DNA from: Metallosphaera tengchongensis
GTDB taxonomy: Archaea; Thermoproteota; Thermoprotei_A; Sulfolobales; Sulfolobaceae
DNA length: 64,000 nt
NCBI RefSeq assembly: GCF_013343295.1
Contig: NZ_CP049074.1
Coordinates: forward strand, 1,965,501 to 2,029,500
Reading direction: 5' to 3'
Shown: positions 53,202 to 63,041 of the stretch, piece after piece
Position numbering within the stretch: position 1 is the stretch's first letter
How the letters are laid out: every line of letters starts with the position of its first letter
Position numbers and translations under genes: made by a program
The notes under the pieces: model-generated
What the model saw: the letters and a program-made list of their open reading frames with translations, nothing else
What the model was told of the DNA's origin: nothing
Databases searched by the model: none

Positions 53202-55178
53202 TCATGTTGGGTTCCTCTCCACCTTCTCTACCTCAATCGACGTGAACTTATACTTAGGTGTGAAAGACAGGTCGTCTAACTCATCGCAGACCACGTAGTT
53301 GACCTTTCCGTCATGGAAATAGGTTACAGCAGTCCCAGGAGTCACCTCTTGGCTGACCCTGACCTTAAAGACCTGTTCACCGCACTCCGACTTTACCTTG
53401 ACTGTATCCCCATCCGCGATCCCCCTCCCCTTGGCGTCGCTAGGGTTCAAGAGGATCGACGACTCGTACCCCCCGTAACCGGGCATCCTACCTGTCCAGA
53501 CGTCCGTGTTGTACCGAGTTACGTTCCTGACAGTAATGAGGACTAGCCCACCCTTCACCTCCCCCTGGTCATAGAACTTAAACCTTGCCCTCCCGTCCCT
53601 CGTCTTAAAGCCTTGGCCGTAGAGGGAGATCTCCCCGTTGGGGTACCTGGAGTTGGAGGAGTAGTCCTTCACCTTGTCCAGTTCCAGACCAGAGTAGATC
53701 GGGGTCACGGACCTCATCTCACGGAAGACCCTCTCCGGATCTGCGTCCAACTTGACGTTGAACTTCTCCCCCAGCATTGCTAACACTTCAAGGTCTCCCT
53801 TAGCCTCTCCCGGTGGGTCGACTGCCTTGAACCTCCACTTGACCAGCCTGTCAAGGTCTGACACTGAACCTTCTTTTTCCGACCAGACCGCGGTAGGTAG
53901 CACGTAGTGGGCAAACTTAGCGGTCTGGGTCATGAACGGGTCGAGGACGACGAGGAGGTCGAGCTCCATTAACCTCCTCTCCACAGCTCTCCTATTCGGC
54001 ATACTAAAGGCAGGGTTAAACCCTAGGAGGACCACGGCCCTGACCTTTGAGTCCCTCAGGAGGGCTTGGGTGACCGTTAGACCGGGCTCGACGGGAGGTT
54101 TGAACCCCCAGACCTCCTTAAGTTTCTCGGCGTTCTCCTCAGTCATGTCCCCAATGGGGAAGACGTTAGGTTTAGCCAGGTCCCCTGACCCCTGGACGTT
54201 GGTCTGACCCCTGAAGACCAGGACCCCTCCAGCCTCACCCACGTTCCCAGTAAGGAGGGCTAGGTCCACGTAGGACATGACCCCCCTAGCCCCTGAGGTC
54301 TGTGTGAGCCCAAGGCCCCAGGAGAAGATGACGCCCTTCCCAGCTATCAGTTCAGCGAACTTAACTATCTGGTCCCTGTTCAAACCCGTCACTCTCTCTG
54401 CGTACTCTAGGGTGTACTTGGACACTCCACGGGAGTAGTCGTCAAACCCTGAGGTCCGCTCTTCCACGAACTGTTGGTCGAATAGACCGTGCTGTATCAG
54501 GTAGTTCCCTACGGAGTTGTAGAGGGCGACGTCCGTGCCTGGCCTGAGCCTTAGGTGAAGGTCGGAGAGCTTGGAGGTACCCGTCACTCTGGGGTCAACT
54601 ACAACTAACTTGGTCCCGTTGATCTTGGCCTGGGTGAGGTACTGGGAGAGGACCGGGTGGCTCTCGGTGAGGGACTCCCCAGCTATTACCACGACCCTCA
54701 TCTCCGGAATCTTTGAAGCTGAAATTGAGGATGCCCCTATCCCGACCATCTCCTTCAGTGAGAGGGCTGAGGGCTCGTGGCACACCCTAGCGCAGGAGTC
54801 GACGTTGTTCGTCCCCAAGGCCCTCGCCAGCTTCTGCATCGAGTAGACCTCCTCCAACGTGTTCTGACAACCACCGTAGAACGCGACGGCCCCGGGACCG
54901 TAACGCGATATTACCTCCTTGAGCTTAAGGTAGATCTCGGTGATGGCCTCCTCCCACGAAATCCTATAGAAGTCGTCCCTAACTCTCTTCAGGGGGTAGA
55001 TTAGCCTGTCCCATGAGTACTGGGGCTCGTGTGAAAGCGTCCCCTTACCGCAGAGGTGTCCCCTGCTGAGCACGTGCTCTTGGAGAGGGGAGATCCTGGA
55101 TATGAACTGACCTTCTGCGAAGAGCTCAACTCCGCAACCTACTCCGCAGAAGGGACATATGCTCTTGACCACTTTCAT
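53202..55178 (-). CDS. Molybdopterin oxidoreductase, formate dehydrogenase alpha-like
   Basis: A 658-aa bis-MGD oxidoreductase. The N-terminal [4Fe-4S] ligands are C8, C11, C15 and C43. NNVDSCARVCHEPS (C133) is the molybdenum-ligand motif of formate dehydrogenase H-type enzymes, with cysteine instead of selenocysteine. A C-terminal dinucleotide-binding domain starts near 525 (GRARFKFYDQGE). There is no Tat signal, so it is cytoplasmic. An Fe-S membrane protein (55359-57260) encoded just upstream is a plausible electron partner. Formate is the best guess, but related enzymes act on other substrates. Confidence 0.85.
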   Translation of the reverse strand: MKVVKSICPFCGVGCGVELFAEGQFISRISPLQEHVLSRGHLCGKGTLSHEPQYSWDRLIYPLKRVRDDFYRISWEEAITEIYLKLKEVISRYGPGAVAFYGGCQNTLEEVYSMQKLARALGTNNVDSCARVCHEPSALSLKEMVGIGASSISASKIPEMRVVVIAGESLTESHPVLSQYLTQAKINGTKLVVVDPRVTGTSKLSDLHLRLRPGTDVALYNSVGNYLIQHGLFDQQFVEERTSGFDDYSRGVSKYTLEYAERVTGLNRDQIVKFAELIAGKGVIFSWGLGLTQTSGARGVMSYVDLALLTGNVGEAGGVLVFRGQTNVQGSGDLAKPNVFPIGDMTEENAEKLKEVWGFKPPVEPGLTVTQALLRDSKVRAVVLLGFNPAFSMPNRRAVERRLMELDLLVVLDPFMTQTAKFAHYVLPTAVWSEKEGSVSDLDRLVKWRFKAVDPPGEAKGDLEVLAMLGEKFNVKLDADPERVFREMRSVTPIYSGLELDKVKDYSSNSRYPNGEISLYGQGFKTRDGRARFKFYDQGEVKGGLVLITVRNVTRYNTDVWTGRMPGYGGYESSILLNPSDAKGRGIADGDTVKVKSECGEQVFKVRVSQEVTPGTAVTYFHDGKVNYVVCDELDDLSFTPKYKFTSIEVEKVERNPT

Positions 55179-55358
55179 GGTTATAACTCGCGTTTCCTAA
55201 GTAAAAAACGAGAACATTAGGCTGAACAATGAGGTTTATTAACCGGGTTAATACCGTAGCGAGAGAGCCATCCCAATAGGGTAACGTAGCCCACGCGGTG
55301 TAAGTACCTCTAAGGAACTGTCCCTAAGGGCTGCGCGAACGACCGTCATGAACTCCAA

Positions 55359-57260
55359 CTAACCCCTTTTTCTTACGTCAGTTATGATAAGGTTTTCATG
55401 GGGGCAGCTCTCCACGCAGTCTCCACAGCCTACGCAACTTATCCTATTCACGTACCTCTTGGATAGGACGTCCTCCCTCACCTCTATCTTGATTGGGCAA
55501 GCCCCTTCGCACTCCACAGTGTTACAACTCCTGCAGGTCTCCACGTCCTTTGCCCTAACCTTGAACAAGACCTTGTTGAACAGCCCTACGAAAGTCCCAA
55601 AACCGCACCAGCCCTGCCTGGAGCATGAGTAAGTCCCAAAGATAGGTGTCAAGAAGAAGAAAAACCACCACACGTAGTTTAGGGTGAACATGCCGTAAAG
55701 GTTAAGAGGGTCGACCTCCGCGTGGGACTGGGTCAGCTCGTCGAGGGCCCAGTATACGAACGTTATCACCATCAGGGTGAAAGGAAACCACCTAAAGTAC
55801 TCCCAGAACCTGTGGGTCCTCTTGGGCTTAAACCTGTCGTAGAAAGCGTTTGACCACATGTGGGCTGACATGCAGACCAGGTTGCAGTAGGCCCTCTTCC
55901 CAAAGAGGGTTGACGCTAAGGCTATTCCCATCAAGGATAAGGTGAAGCTCAGGACAGTCACTGGGAATATCATTCCGCTCATGCCGAAGACGTAAAGGTT
56001 GGTGTAGTAGGGTATGAGCCAGACGAAGACTGGGACCCCAACGAGGATGGCCAAGGTCCATCCCTTAATCCTGGTCACATTCCTGTACCTCTCGTAGACA
56101 AGAAAGCCCATCTCGGCCCCCATCATTATGACGTAGAAGGGGGTCATGGTGGTGGCCATGACTGCCACGTAGGAGGTGTAGACCAAGGTCAGGAGGAGGT
56201 CATGCGTGCTCGCGAGCATGTGGGTAAAAGAAGATGAGACCATTACCAAGGGGTCCATGGGGAAGAGCCACCAGAACGGGTTGGAGAACGGACTCATACT
56301 CATGGTCTTACCCATGGTATTCCCCATCCCTTGGACTCCAACGTGGTTGTACATGGAGTTGGTCACCGTAAAACCCAGGACGCTGTTCCCGAGGCCCATA
56401 ACTAGTTCTGTCAGGTTTACCAGGGCCAGAAAGGTGAGAGCGTGCTTCAACCCTAGGTTAGTCCTCCTGTCCGGGAAGTTGTGGAGGACCAAGACGAAGT
56501 ACCAGACCATGGAGATTATCATGGAGGTCGAGATCAGCTCCATCCCCAACCCGGAGGACAGCGTGACGAGCCCAAGCATCATGAAGAGGTCTAGCCCAGC
56601 CAGCGAGAACGAGAGCAGTTGGACGTTGAATGACGCGCTCTTCATCTGAAGGAGGTAGAGCGTAACGATGTTCACTACCATGACCGCTGACGAGAGGACT
56701 GACGTGACGAGGAGTACGTATCTCGGGAAGGATATAAACACGTTTGGCATAAAGGACATGGAGACCGCGAAGGTAAACACTGAGATCTCCCTCAAGTCCC
56801 TTACCCCAGCGAGGGCTAAGAAGAAGACCGCGTCCGCGAGCATCATTGCCCCAAAGGCCGGGTTGCTCACCGAGGACACTAGAGGGTTGAGGTCGGGTCC
56901 GAAACCTAGGGAATAGAGGTACCCCATGGAAAGCTCATCTAGAACTAGGGTCAGGCCCAACACCGAGGCCAACCTTAGGTCTGACCTCCAACGGATGACA
57001 GAGTCCCTGCCCTTCAGGGAGAGCAAGGCTGGGACTGACGCTAGGGTAAGGGTCACGGGTTCCTCCAGGAGAGACCCGTGGCGGAAGATGATGTAACCCA
57101 GGTCCATGGCCTCCAGCGACATGTAGAGGAGGATGGAGGACGTGAAGAGGACCGCTCCCCTGCTGACAAGTGGCTTCCTCAACACGTAGTAGAGGACTGA
57201 AAGGTCTACGGACATCATCCCCACAAGGTACAGCAGGACCAAGGTCTGGAACGGGTTCAT
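55359..57260 (-). CDS. Polytopic membrane Fe-S protein (NapH/NosR-like electron carrier)
   Basis: A 633-aa protein. About a dozen hydrophobic segments occupy residues 5-550, including a CNLVCMSAHMW motif near 465 that recalls the CxxxCP motif of NapH/NosR-type proteins. The last 60 residues hold ferredoxin-like clusters: CRSCNTVECEGACP and CVGCGDCVESCP, for two [4Fe-4S] centres facing the cytoplasm. It likely passes electrons between quinones and a soluble dehydrogenase such as the molybdoenzyme encoded next to it. It has a strong AT-rich upstream region. Confidence 0.75.
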   Translation of the reverse strand: MNPFQTLVLLYLVGMMSVDLSVLYYVLRKPLVSRGAVLFTSSILLYMSLEAMDLGYIIFRHGSLLEEPVTLTLASVPALLSLKGRDSVIRWRSDLRLASVLGLTLVLDELSMGYLYSLGFGPDLNPLVSSVSNPAFGAMMLADAVFFLALAGVRDLREISVFTFAVSMSFMPNVFISFPRYVLLVTSVLSSAVMVVNIVTLYLLQMKSASFNVQLLSFSLAGLDLFMMLGLVTLSSGLGMELISTSMIISMVWYFVLVLHNFPDRRTNLGLKHALTFLALVNLTELVMGLGNSVLGFTVTNSMYNHVGVQGMGNTMGKTMSMSPFSNPFWWLFPMDPLVMVSSSFTHMLASTHDLLLTLVYTSYVAVMATTMTPFYVIMMGAEMGFLVYERYRNVTRIKGWTLAILVGVPVFVWLIPYYTNLYVFGMSGMIFPVTVLSFTLSLMGIALASTLFGKRAYCNLVCMSAHMWSNAFYDRFKPKRTHRFWEYFRWFPFTLMVITFVYWALDELTQSHAEVDPLNLYGMFTLNYVWWFFFFLTPIFGTYSCSRQGWCGFGTFVGLFNKVLFKVRAKDVETCRSCNTVECEGACPIKIEVREDVLSKRYVNRISCVGCGDCVESCPHENLIITDVRKRG

Positions 57261-57264
57261 ATCT

Positions 57265-57595
57265 TTAACTAGGCTTTGGACTAATAAATTTTTATCATAT
57301 ACATATTATTATCTGGAAATTTCTAGTTTATTTTAGAAAATTTAACAAAAAGGGGAAAGTTTTGTGAGGAAGTTATTAGACCAAAAGAGGACGCAAATGT
57401 TAAGGGGCTTCAACGTTTAGGGCACGGGGATGGCATTGACTGGAACTCCCGTGGTACAAGGAGAGACCGGAGTGTGAGGAGAAACGTTTTCCACAGACGG
57501 GCTTTAGGGGCTGAGCACGGCTCTAGGGACTATACTGCTGTAGTTTACGACCTTCCCTGGGCCTTGATGGCCCCCGTCATGGTGGTCTAGCGCTC
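57265..57595. other. Gene-poor intergenic region
   Basis: About 330 bp. The left part is AT-rich and probably promotes the leftward membrane protein gene; the remainder holds no gene. Confidence 0.45.
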
Positions 57596-57596
57596 A

Positions 57597-58073
57597 CTAA
57601 AAGTACAGCGTGTCGAGGTAGAACGCTATTACGAACAGGGTCACCATGGACAGGGGTAACAGGTAGGAGTAGACTAAGGGGTTCTTTACTCCCCTCCTCA
57701 GCATTAGGTTCCCAAGACCTGAGGTGGAGTGGACTATGAAGAAGAAGGAGAGTGGGGCTATCAGGATCAAGTGCAGTTGCAGACTGGTTCCCCTGTCGAG
57801 GAGCCCAAGGGTTACCTCGTTAACTACCGTGGAGGTCTGAGGCCCTGCCCCGAAACCAGTGAGCCCCTCAAGGAGGGCAAGGGCGAACAGGACGTATGCT
57901 GTGGTCCTCTGTACCGCCGGGTTATATATTGAGTCCTTGGATACAGGGTTAAAGGCCTTTTTATATTGACCGACCATCAGGATCAAAGCCACAGGGAGTA
58001 GAGGGACAAACTTGAGCGCTGCCCCCATGGACAGGAGGACTGCGCTAGCCAGGCAAAGGTCACTTGACCGCAT
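57597..58073 (-). CDS. Small membrane protein, partner of sulfite-oxidase-like enzyme
   Basis: A 158-aa protein with about four transmembrane helices. A histidine pair in LQLHLILIAPLSFFFIVHSTSGLG could bind heme, as in membrane cytochrome b-type partners of molybdoenzymes. Its start overlaps the end of the sulfite-oxidase-like gene by 14 bp, so the two are translationally coupled. Function as a quinone-reducing anchor is inferred from context. Confidence 0.6.
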   Translation of the reverse strand: MRSSDLCLASAVLLSMGAALKFVPLLPVALILMVGQYKKAFNPVSKDSIYNPAVQRTTAYVLFALALLEGLTGFGAGPQTSTVVNEVTLGLLDRGTSLQLHLILIAPLSFFFIVHSTSGLGNLMLRRGVKNPLVYSYLLPLSMVTLFVIAFYLDTLYF

Positions 58074-58680
58074 CGTCTGGGTACCCCAGGCTCTCCCAAT
58101 AGCCTAACACGTTCTTAGAGGTTACGTGGATCCTGACCAACCACTTGGTGTAGGTGTACCCCCACCAACCTGGGACCACCATCCTGACCGGGTATCCGTG
58201 TACTTGGGGGAGGGGTTTTCCGTCGACCATGTAAGCGACTATAACGTCGTCCGTGGCCTTTTCTATCGGGAGGTCAGCTGTATAACCCTCGGCACCAAAA
58301 GTGAGGACTTTTATGGCAGAAGGGTCGGGTCCAGCCAGTCGGAGGATGTTAGAGAGGGGGACCCCAGTCCACTCCACGTTCGCCCGCAGGAAGAGCGGGT
58401 CTGAGACGCACTGTATGGTGTCCTTTACGGTGACTGAGGGCATTGAGGTTAGCTGGCTGTAGGTCAGTTGTAGAGGGTTGCTGACGTCGCCGTCCACCGT
58501 CAGGACGTAGTTCTCAACGTTTACGTTGGGAGTGCTGCCCACCTGGACTATGTACCAGCTACCGAAGGGAGTCACTCCGTTGGTGTGGAGTAGGGAGTTG
58601 AGTCCGTTGCCCCCTAGGCGGTACAGAGCTATGAGGGAAGCAGAAACTAGCATAAGTTTTAGAAAATTCCTTCTTTTCAT
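58060..58680 (-). CDS. Sulfite oxidase-family molybdopterin enzyme, Tat-exported
   Basis: A 206-aa Moco-domain protein. KRRNFLK at the start followed by a hydrophobic stretch is a Tat-type signal. IQCVSDP holds the molybdenum-ligand Cys (C91), and VDGKPLPQVHGYPVRMVVPGWWGY is the family's Moco-binding segment. It should act on the outside of the membrane, oxidising sulfite or reducing a sulfoxide (MsrP-like). Coupling with a small membrane protein, and a TauE/SafE exporter 430 bp away, favours sulfite chemistry. Confidence 0.85.
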   Translation of the reverse strand: MKRRNFLKLMLVSASLIALYRLGGNGLNSLLHTNGVTPFGSWYIVQVGSTPNVNVENYVLTVDGDVSNPLQLTYSQLTSMPSVTVKDTIQCVSDPLFLRANVEWTGVPLSNILRLAGPDPSAIKVLTFGAEGYTADLPIEKATDDVIVAYMVDGKPLPQVHGYPVRMVVPGWWGYTYTKWLVRIHVTSKNVLGYWESLGYPDDAVK

Positions 58681-58689
58681 ACGAGATCC

Positions 58690-59105
58690 GTTTTAAATTC
58701 GATATATAAACGTTTACCCAAATCGTGCGTTACGTTGACCTCAGCTGGGGTGTCCCTGAATAGTTTTCCCCTTCTTTAATTCCAGTTATTACTGAATACC
58801 TACACGGTGGAGAGGTGTCCAGGTGAGAACGTCTGGACTGGACTGGGCAAGAGTTCAGGACTAGCCACATCTTAAGGGATGTCAGTGGTCTCACCACGTC
58901 CGGAGAAGGGGTTTCGGACCAAGTGCTCTCCATCTAGAGGTGAGTCATGAGTAGAAAAGCGCATTGTTAACAGATTAAGAGCTTTCTTTACCTGCGTCAG
59001 ACGGCTCTGTACCCACACCTGGCTCTACCTCGACGTTAAAGTTACAAGCCTAACTCTTCGGAGGGAGGTCAGCCAATAAAGCTATTAAACTTGCCCTCGC
59101 CTTTA
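58690..59105. other. Divergent intergenic region
   Basis: About 0.4 kb between the leftward sulfite-oxidase-like gene (AT-rich promoter at 58690-58715) and the rightward exporter gene. No gene is seen. Confidence 0.45.
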
Positions 59106-59110
59106 CCAGC

Positions 59111-59863
59111 ATGGTACCCGTATATCTACTCGTCCTCCTTGGGCTGGCCGTTGGCGCGTTAACTGGGATTACTGGTTCAAGCGGAGTCCTGGTCGTGGTC
59201 CCAGCCCTCTCCTATTTGGGCTTGGACTTCGTACAGTCCGTGGGCGTTAGCCTACTCGTGGACGTGATCACAACCCTCTCCGTCATCCCGGTCTACTTTA
59301 AGTTCGGTAACGTCGACGTGAGGACCTCGTCCGTCCTAGGAGGTGGGGCTATCCTCGGTGCCCAGCTGGGCTCTAGGGTAGCCCTTCTAGTGCCTGAGAG
59401 GTATCTAGAGTTAGCCTTCGTGGTCTTCGCAGGGTACATGGCGTACGTGTCCTTCAGGAGGTCAAGGAACCCCAACATCAAGGTCAGGAGGATAAACCTC
59501 AAGGGGGGTTACGCCCTCGCCTTTGTCCTAAGCGTAGGTATAGGAACGGTAACGGGGACGCTGGGCGCTAGCGGGGGGATCATGTTCATAGCTGTAATGA
59601 TGTTGCTCTTCTCCGTAGATGTGAAGAAGATGGTGGGGACTGCTACCTTGGCGATGCTCCTTTCAGCAACTAGCGGTAGTATCGCTTACCTGTCCCTAGG
59701 GAGGATCGACCTTTTGGCTTCAGCCATAATAGGGGTGACAGCCTTGACCTCGGGTTACTTCTTCGCGAGGATAGCAAACAGGATGAGGCCCTCAGTCATG
59801 TACTCTTTTCTCGGGAGCGTCTTCGTTATAACTGTCGTAAGTGAGCTGGCGAGGGTAATATGA
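59111..59863 (+). CDS. TauE/SafE-family sulfite/sulfonate exporter
   Basis: A 250-aa membrane protein with about eight helices in two repeats, each starting with a GxxxGxxGxSGG-like motif (GALTGITGSSGVLVVVPAL near 16-34 and GTVTGTLGASGGIMFIAVM near 140-160). That duplication is the TauE/SafE (TSUP) signature. Members export sulfite or small sulfonates. Position beside a sulfite-oxidase-like enzyme supports a sulfur role. The start ATG at 59111 is preceded by AATAAAGCTATTAAAC. Confidence 0.85.
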   Translation: MVPVYLLVLLGLAVGALTGITGSSGVLVVVPALSYLGLDFVQSVGVSLLVDVITTLSVIPVYFKFGNVDVRTSSVLGGGAILGAQLGSRVALLVPERYLELAFVVFAGYMAYVSFRRSRNPNIKVRRINLKGGYALAFVLSVGIGTVTGTLGASGGIMFIAVMMLLFSVDVKKMVGTATLAMLLSATSGSIAYLSLGRIDLLASAIIGVTALTSGYFFARIANRMRPSVMYSFLGSVFVITVVSELARVI

Positions 59864-59869
59864 GGTCTC

Positions 59870-60394
59870 TAGGAGGACTAGGGATCTTGGAAGGGTAGGT
59901 GGACCTCAGACCTTGGGTCTCCAGGGACTAGGAAGACCTTTGGACTGAACAACGTCTCTTGACTCCGTCTAGATGGGGTCTCGCTCAGGATTTAGTAATG
60001 TCTAATACGTCCTTAACCCTTTGGCTTCAGTGGATCAAGAATTCCTCTCACCCTTATACACCCCTAGCCTAGCCTTCACCTCTCAGATGCAGCCCAAATT
60101 AAGGTAGGTCTCTTCCAGGGCTCGTCATGACATGGTCGCATGAGACCACATGGACTAGACGGAGTGGCTGAGACGCTGGTTACTCCTCTGACTAAATTCG
60201 CTCTCGCTCTCTCCCCTCAGGTCTCAGACTCGGTCCTAGACCCTTTAACGTGGGTTGAGTACTTTTCTAAGCTAACTAGATATACTGCACGATAAAAACC
60301 CTGCTCACCTTCACTAGCTGATGGAGCACCGCACTAGTCGAACTCACCCCTTTAGAACCAAAAGTTATTTTAATTGGAAATTTATCTGATTAGT
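59870..60394. other. Gene-poor stretch
   Basis: About 0.5 kb without a gene. At about 60128 CATGGTCGCATG matches 12 bases of a conserved CRISPR leader motif, perhaps by chance. Confidence 0.4.
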
Positions 60395-61096
60395 ATGCCA
60401 CAATATCAGGTCGTGGGAGCAGATCTCCAATACCTTAAGGTCCAGCTCTCTCAGGGAGAGGGTATATACGCAGACGCAGGCCACATGGTCATGAAGGATT
60501 CAGGGGTCTCACTACAGACGAGGTTAAGGGGAGGTTTTCTCTCAGGCCTGAAGAGGGCAATCACAGGTGGCTCCTTCTTCGTCACGGAGTTTTACGGACC
60601 TGGAGAGGTCGTGCTATCTGGGATTTTCCCAGGCAAAATAGTCAGTGTACCCATGCAGGGAGGGGGGATAATGGCTGAGTCCCACTCGTTCCTGGCGGCA
60701 GAGACTACAGTTGAGTACGATGCGTCACTAGCTAGGTTGAGCGCTGGTATTCTGGGAGGTGAGGGGCTCTTCCTGGCTAGGTTCAGGGGGACGGGGAACC
60801 TGTTCCTCCACGCTTACGGTGGGCTGTACATCAAGGACTTGGCCCCAGGGGAGACCATCCAGGTGGAGGCGTCCCACTTGATGGCTTTTCAGGAGGGGAT
60901 GAACTACTCAGTGCAGCTGGTAGGAGGTCTGAGGTCCATATTTTTCTCCCACGAGGGCCTCTTCTTTGTGACCATTACGGGTCCAGGGAGAGTCTGGTTA
61001 CATACCTTAACTGCGCAACAGTTGGCCCAGGCACTAGTGCCATTCTTACCGCAAGGACAGCAAGGAGGGCCTGGGGGTTTCAGTATCAACTTTTAG
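60395..61096 (+). CDS. AIM24 / TIGR00266-family protein
   Basis: A 233-aa beta-rich protein starting MPQYQVVGADLQYLKVQLSQGEGIYADAGHMV. Gly-rich segments recur (FRGTGNLFLHAYGG, TITGPGRVWLHT), as in the AIM24 family of double-stranded beta-helix proteins. Family members are widespread and their role is unclear. The ATG is chosen because homology begins there; an upstream TTG gives seven extra residues. The C-terminal tail is Gly/Gln-rich (PQGQQGGPGG). It is soluble, with no signal peptide. Confidence 0.85.
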   Translation: MPQYQVVGADLQYLKVQLSQGEGIYADAGHMVMKDSGVSLQTRLRGGFLSGLKRAITGGSFFVTEFYGPGEVVLSGIFPGKIVSVPMQGGGIMAESHSFLAAETTVEYDASLARLSAGILGGEGLFLARFRGTGNLFLHAYGGLYIKDLAPGETIQVEASHLMAFQEGMNYSVQLVGGLRSIFFSHEGLFFVTITGPGRVWLHTLTAQQLAQALVPFLPQGQQGGPGGFSINF

Positions 61097-61099
61097 AGT

Positions 61100-61518
61100 C
61101 TCTTTAGCTGTCTCAAGTAGTGTAAACGCGTCCAGTAGTCAGGGCGGTAGGCAAAAAAGACTGAGAGCCGTGACGTAGACCCTCACTACTCCAATACTAC
61201 ACACCCTAAGTGGGGAGAATGGCAGAGGTCTCTTATGTACTTTAGCTGTCATGCGGTAATGAAAACGTCCTCGACGTTATCGCAATCATGAATCGATATG
61301 GGAGGTATCCTTTCCCCCTCAACCCCCTCAAATGCAGATCCACACTCTAACCAACGAGGGGAAACCCGCACGGCGAGTATGAAGTCATCTTCCACACCCT
61401 CACATCCCTGGTCGACATACCCATTCACGTCTGTCCCAGCACTTCCACGTTCCTTAGAACGATAATTAGACCTCTTCTCAGTTAAGATACATTTTTTAAT
61501 GATTAGATTTCTAACCTC
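61100..61518. other. Gene-poor stretch
   Basis: About 0.4 kb without a gene; the AT-rich right edge (ACATTTTTTAATGATTAG) is the likely promoter of the MFS gene. Confidence 0.45.
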
Positions 61519-61520
61519 CT

Positions 61521-62957
61521 ATGAACAGAACTATCATATTACTGGTACTCGTCCTCGGTACTTTGATGGCAGCAGTAGATAGCACCATAGTCCTCCTCGC
61601 CCTACCCCAAATAACGCAGGACCTACACGCAGACCTCTTCACGTCAATATGGGTCTTGTTAGCTTACCTTCTGGTCTCAGCCATATTTTCAACACAGATG
61701 GGTAGAGTAGGGGACATCTTTGGAAGAGCTAGGATGTTTAACCTAGGTTTCGCCATCTTTACTGTCGCGTCAGCGCTATGCGGCCTCTCGGATAGCGTGT
61801 ATGTCCTTATCCTCTTCAGGGTAATCCAGGGAGTAGGGGGAGCCATGATGTCAGCCAACAGTGGGGCCATAGTGGCGGACCACTTCCCTCCTAACTTGAT
61901 GGGTAGGGCGTACGGTTTCACCTCCTTGGGATGGAACATCGGTGCCCTCCTGGGGATAGTGCTGGGTGGGAGCCTCACTACCTTTTTTGGGTGGCAATAC
62001 ATCTTCTACATCAACGTACCCATAGGGATAGTAGCCTTAGTCCTGGGTATCAAGAACATTAAGGACGTGAATAAGGTCCCCAGGAAGCTGGACATCACGG
62101 GGTCTCTCACCCTAGGGGTCGGACTGACTCTCATATCCTACTCATCAATTTCCATGGCCAGTGCTGGATCATCCTTGGTGTCAGACGTCTTACTCCTGCT
62201 CGGTTTGGCCTTCGTAGGGGCCTTCATCTTTAACGAGACGAGAGTGGAGAACCCCATGATAGACCTCAGGGCGTTTAAGTACAGGCTCTTAGCTTACTCC
62301 CTGACTGCCAACTTTATGCAGGGGATCGGAGGTATGGCCATCACTTTCCTCCTCATCATGTACCTTCAGGGCGTGAGGGGTCTCTCTCCCCTCGACGCGT
62401 CCCTGGTCCTCCTTCCTGGGTACGTCATAGCCAGTTTTCTGGCCCCTTACATGGGGAGACTTACAGACAGGCACGGTTCCAGGTGGCTCTCCACAATAGG
62501 GATAGGCGTGATCATGCTATCAGTCCTCCTCTACTACCTGATCTTGACCCCAGACACGCCCTACTACCTAATCCTACTTGTGGCAGGGGTGAACGGTGTG
62601 GGGTCCGGGATGTTCTGGCCATCCAACACGAGCGCTATCATGTCCAGCGCTCCAAAGGGCTACTTCGGGTCAATCTCAGGGCTCTCCAGGACCCTGGGAG
62701 GTGTAGGGATAATACTAAGCTACGTGGTATCACTCTCAGTGGCAGCTGCTGCGATACCTAAGAGCGTAGCCTTCGAGATATTTCTGGGTACCTCCAAGCT
62801 AGATGGAGGTCTTTCCTCAGTCTTCGTGACGGGGCTACACCTGGCGTTCCTCATATCAGCAGTCATCTTGGGGCTGGGAACTGTCTTCTCCTTCATGAGG
62901 GGGAAGGACGTGAGGACAGGGAAAATGGAGGAGTTGGAGAGACCTGGACAAAAGTAG
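61521..62957 (+). CDS. MFS drug exporter, 14-TM DHA2 family
   Basis: A 478-aa transporter with about 14 hydrophobic helices. LGTLMAAVDSTIVLLALPQI (TM1 motif D1) and GRVGDIFGRARMF (loop 2-3 motif A) identify the DHA2 drug:H+ antiporter group, and GSSTTFFGWQYIFYINVPIG-like sequence near 155-172 is typical of the same family. It would export toxic compounds with proton exchange. It is followed by a secreted phosphoesterase fragment and has no regulator nearby. Confidence 0.88.
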   Translation: MNRTIILLVLVLGTLMAAVDSTIVLLALPQITQDLHADLFTSIWVLLAYLLVSAIFSTQMGRVGDIFGRARMFNLGFAIFTVASALCGLSDSVYVLILFRVIQGVGGAMMSANSGAIVADHFPPNLMGRAYGFTSLGWNIGALLGIVLGGSLTTFFGWQYIFYINVPIGIVALVLGIKNIKDVNKVPRKLDITGSLTLGVGLTLISYSSISMASAGSSLVSDVLLLLGLAFVGAFIFNETRVENPMIDLRAFKYRLLAYSLTANFMQGIGGMAITFLLIMYLQGVRGLSPLDASLVLLPGYVIASFLAPYMGRLTDRHGSRWLSTIGIGVIMLSVLLYYLILTPDTPYYLILLVAGVNGVGSGMFWPSNTSAIMSSAPKGYFGSISGLSRTLGGVGIILSYVVSLSVAAAAIPKSVAFEIFLGTSKLDGGLSSVFVTGLHLAFLISAVILGLGTVFSFMRGKDVRTGKMEELERPGQK

Positions 62958-63041
62958 GTTGGGTATATAGGCCTATATTCTTTATTTTTTATCTATAGGG
63001 AATCCTTTAATTCTAGGACTGGATGTAGGCATAGAGGACAA

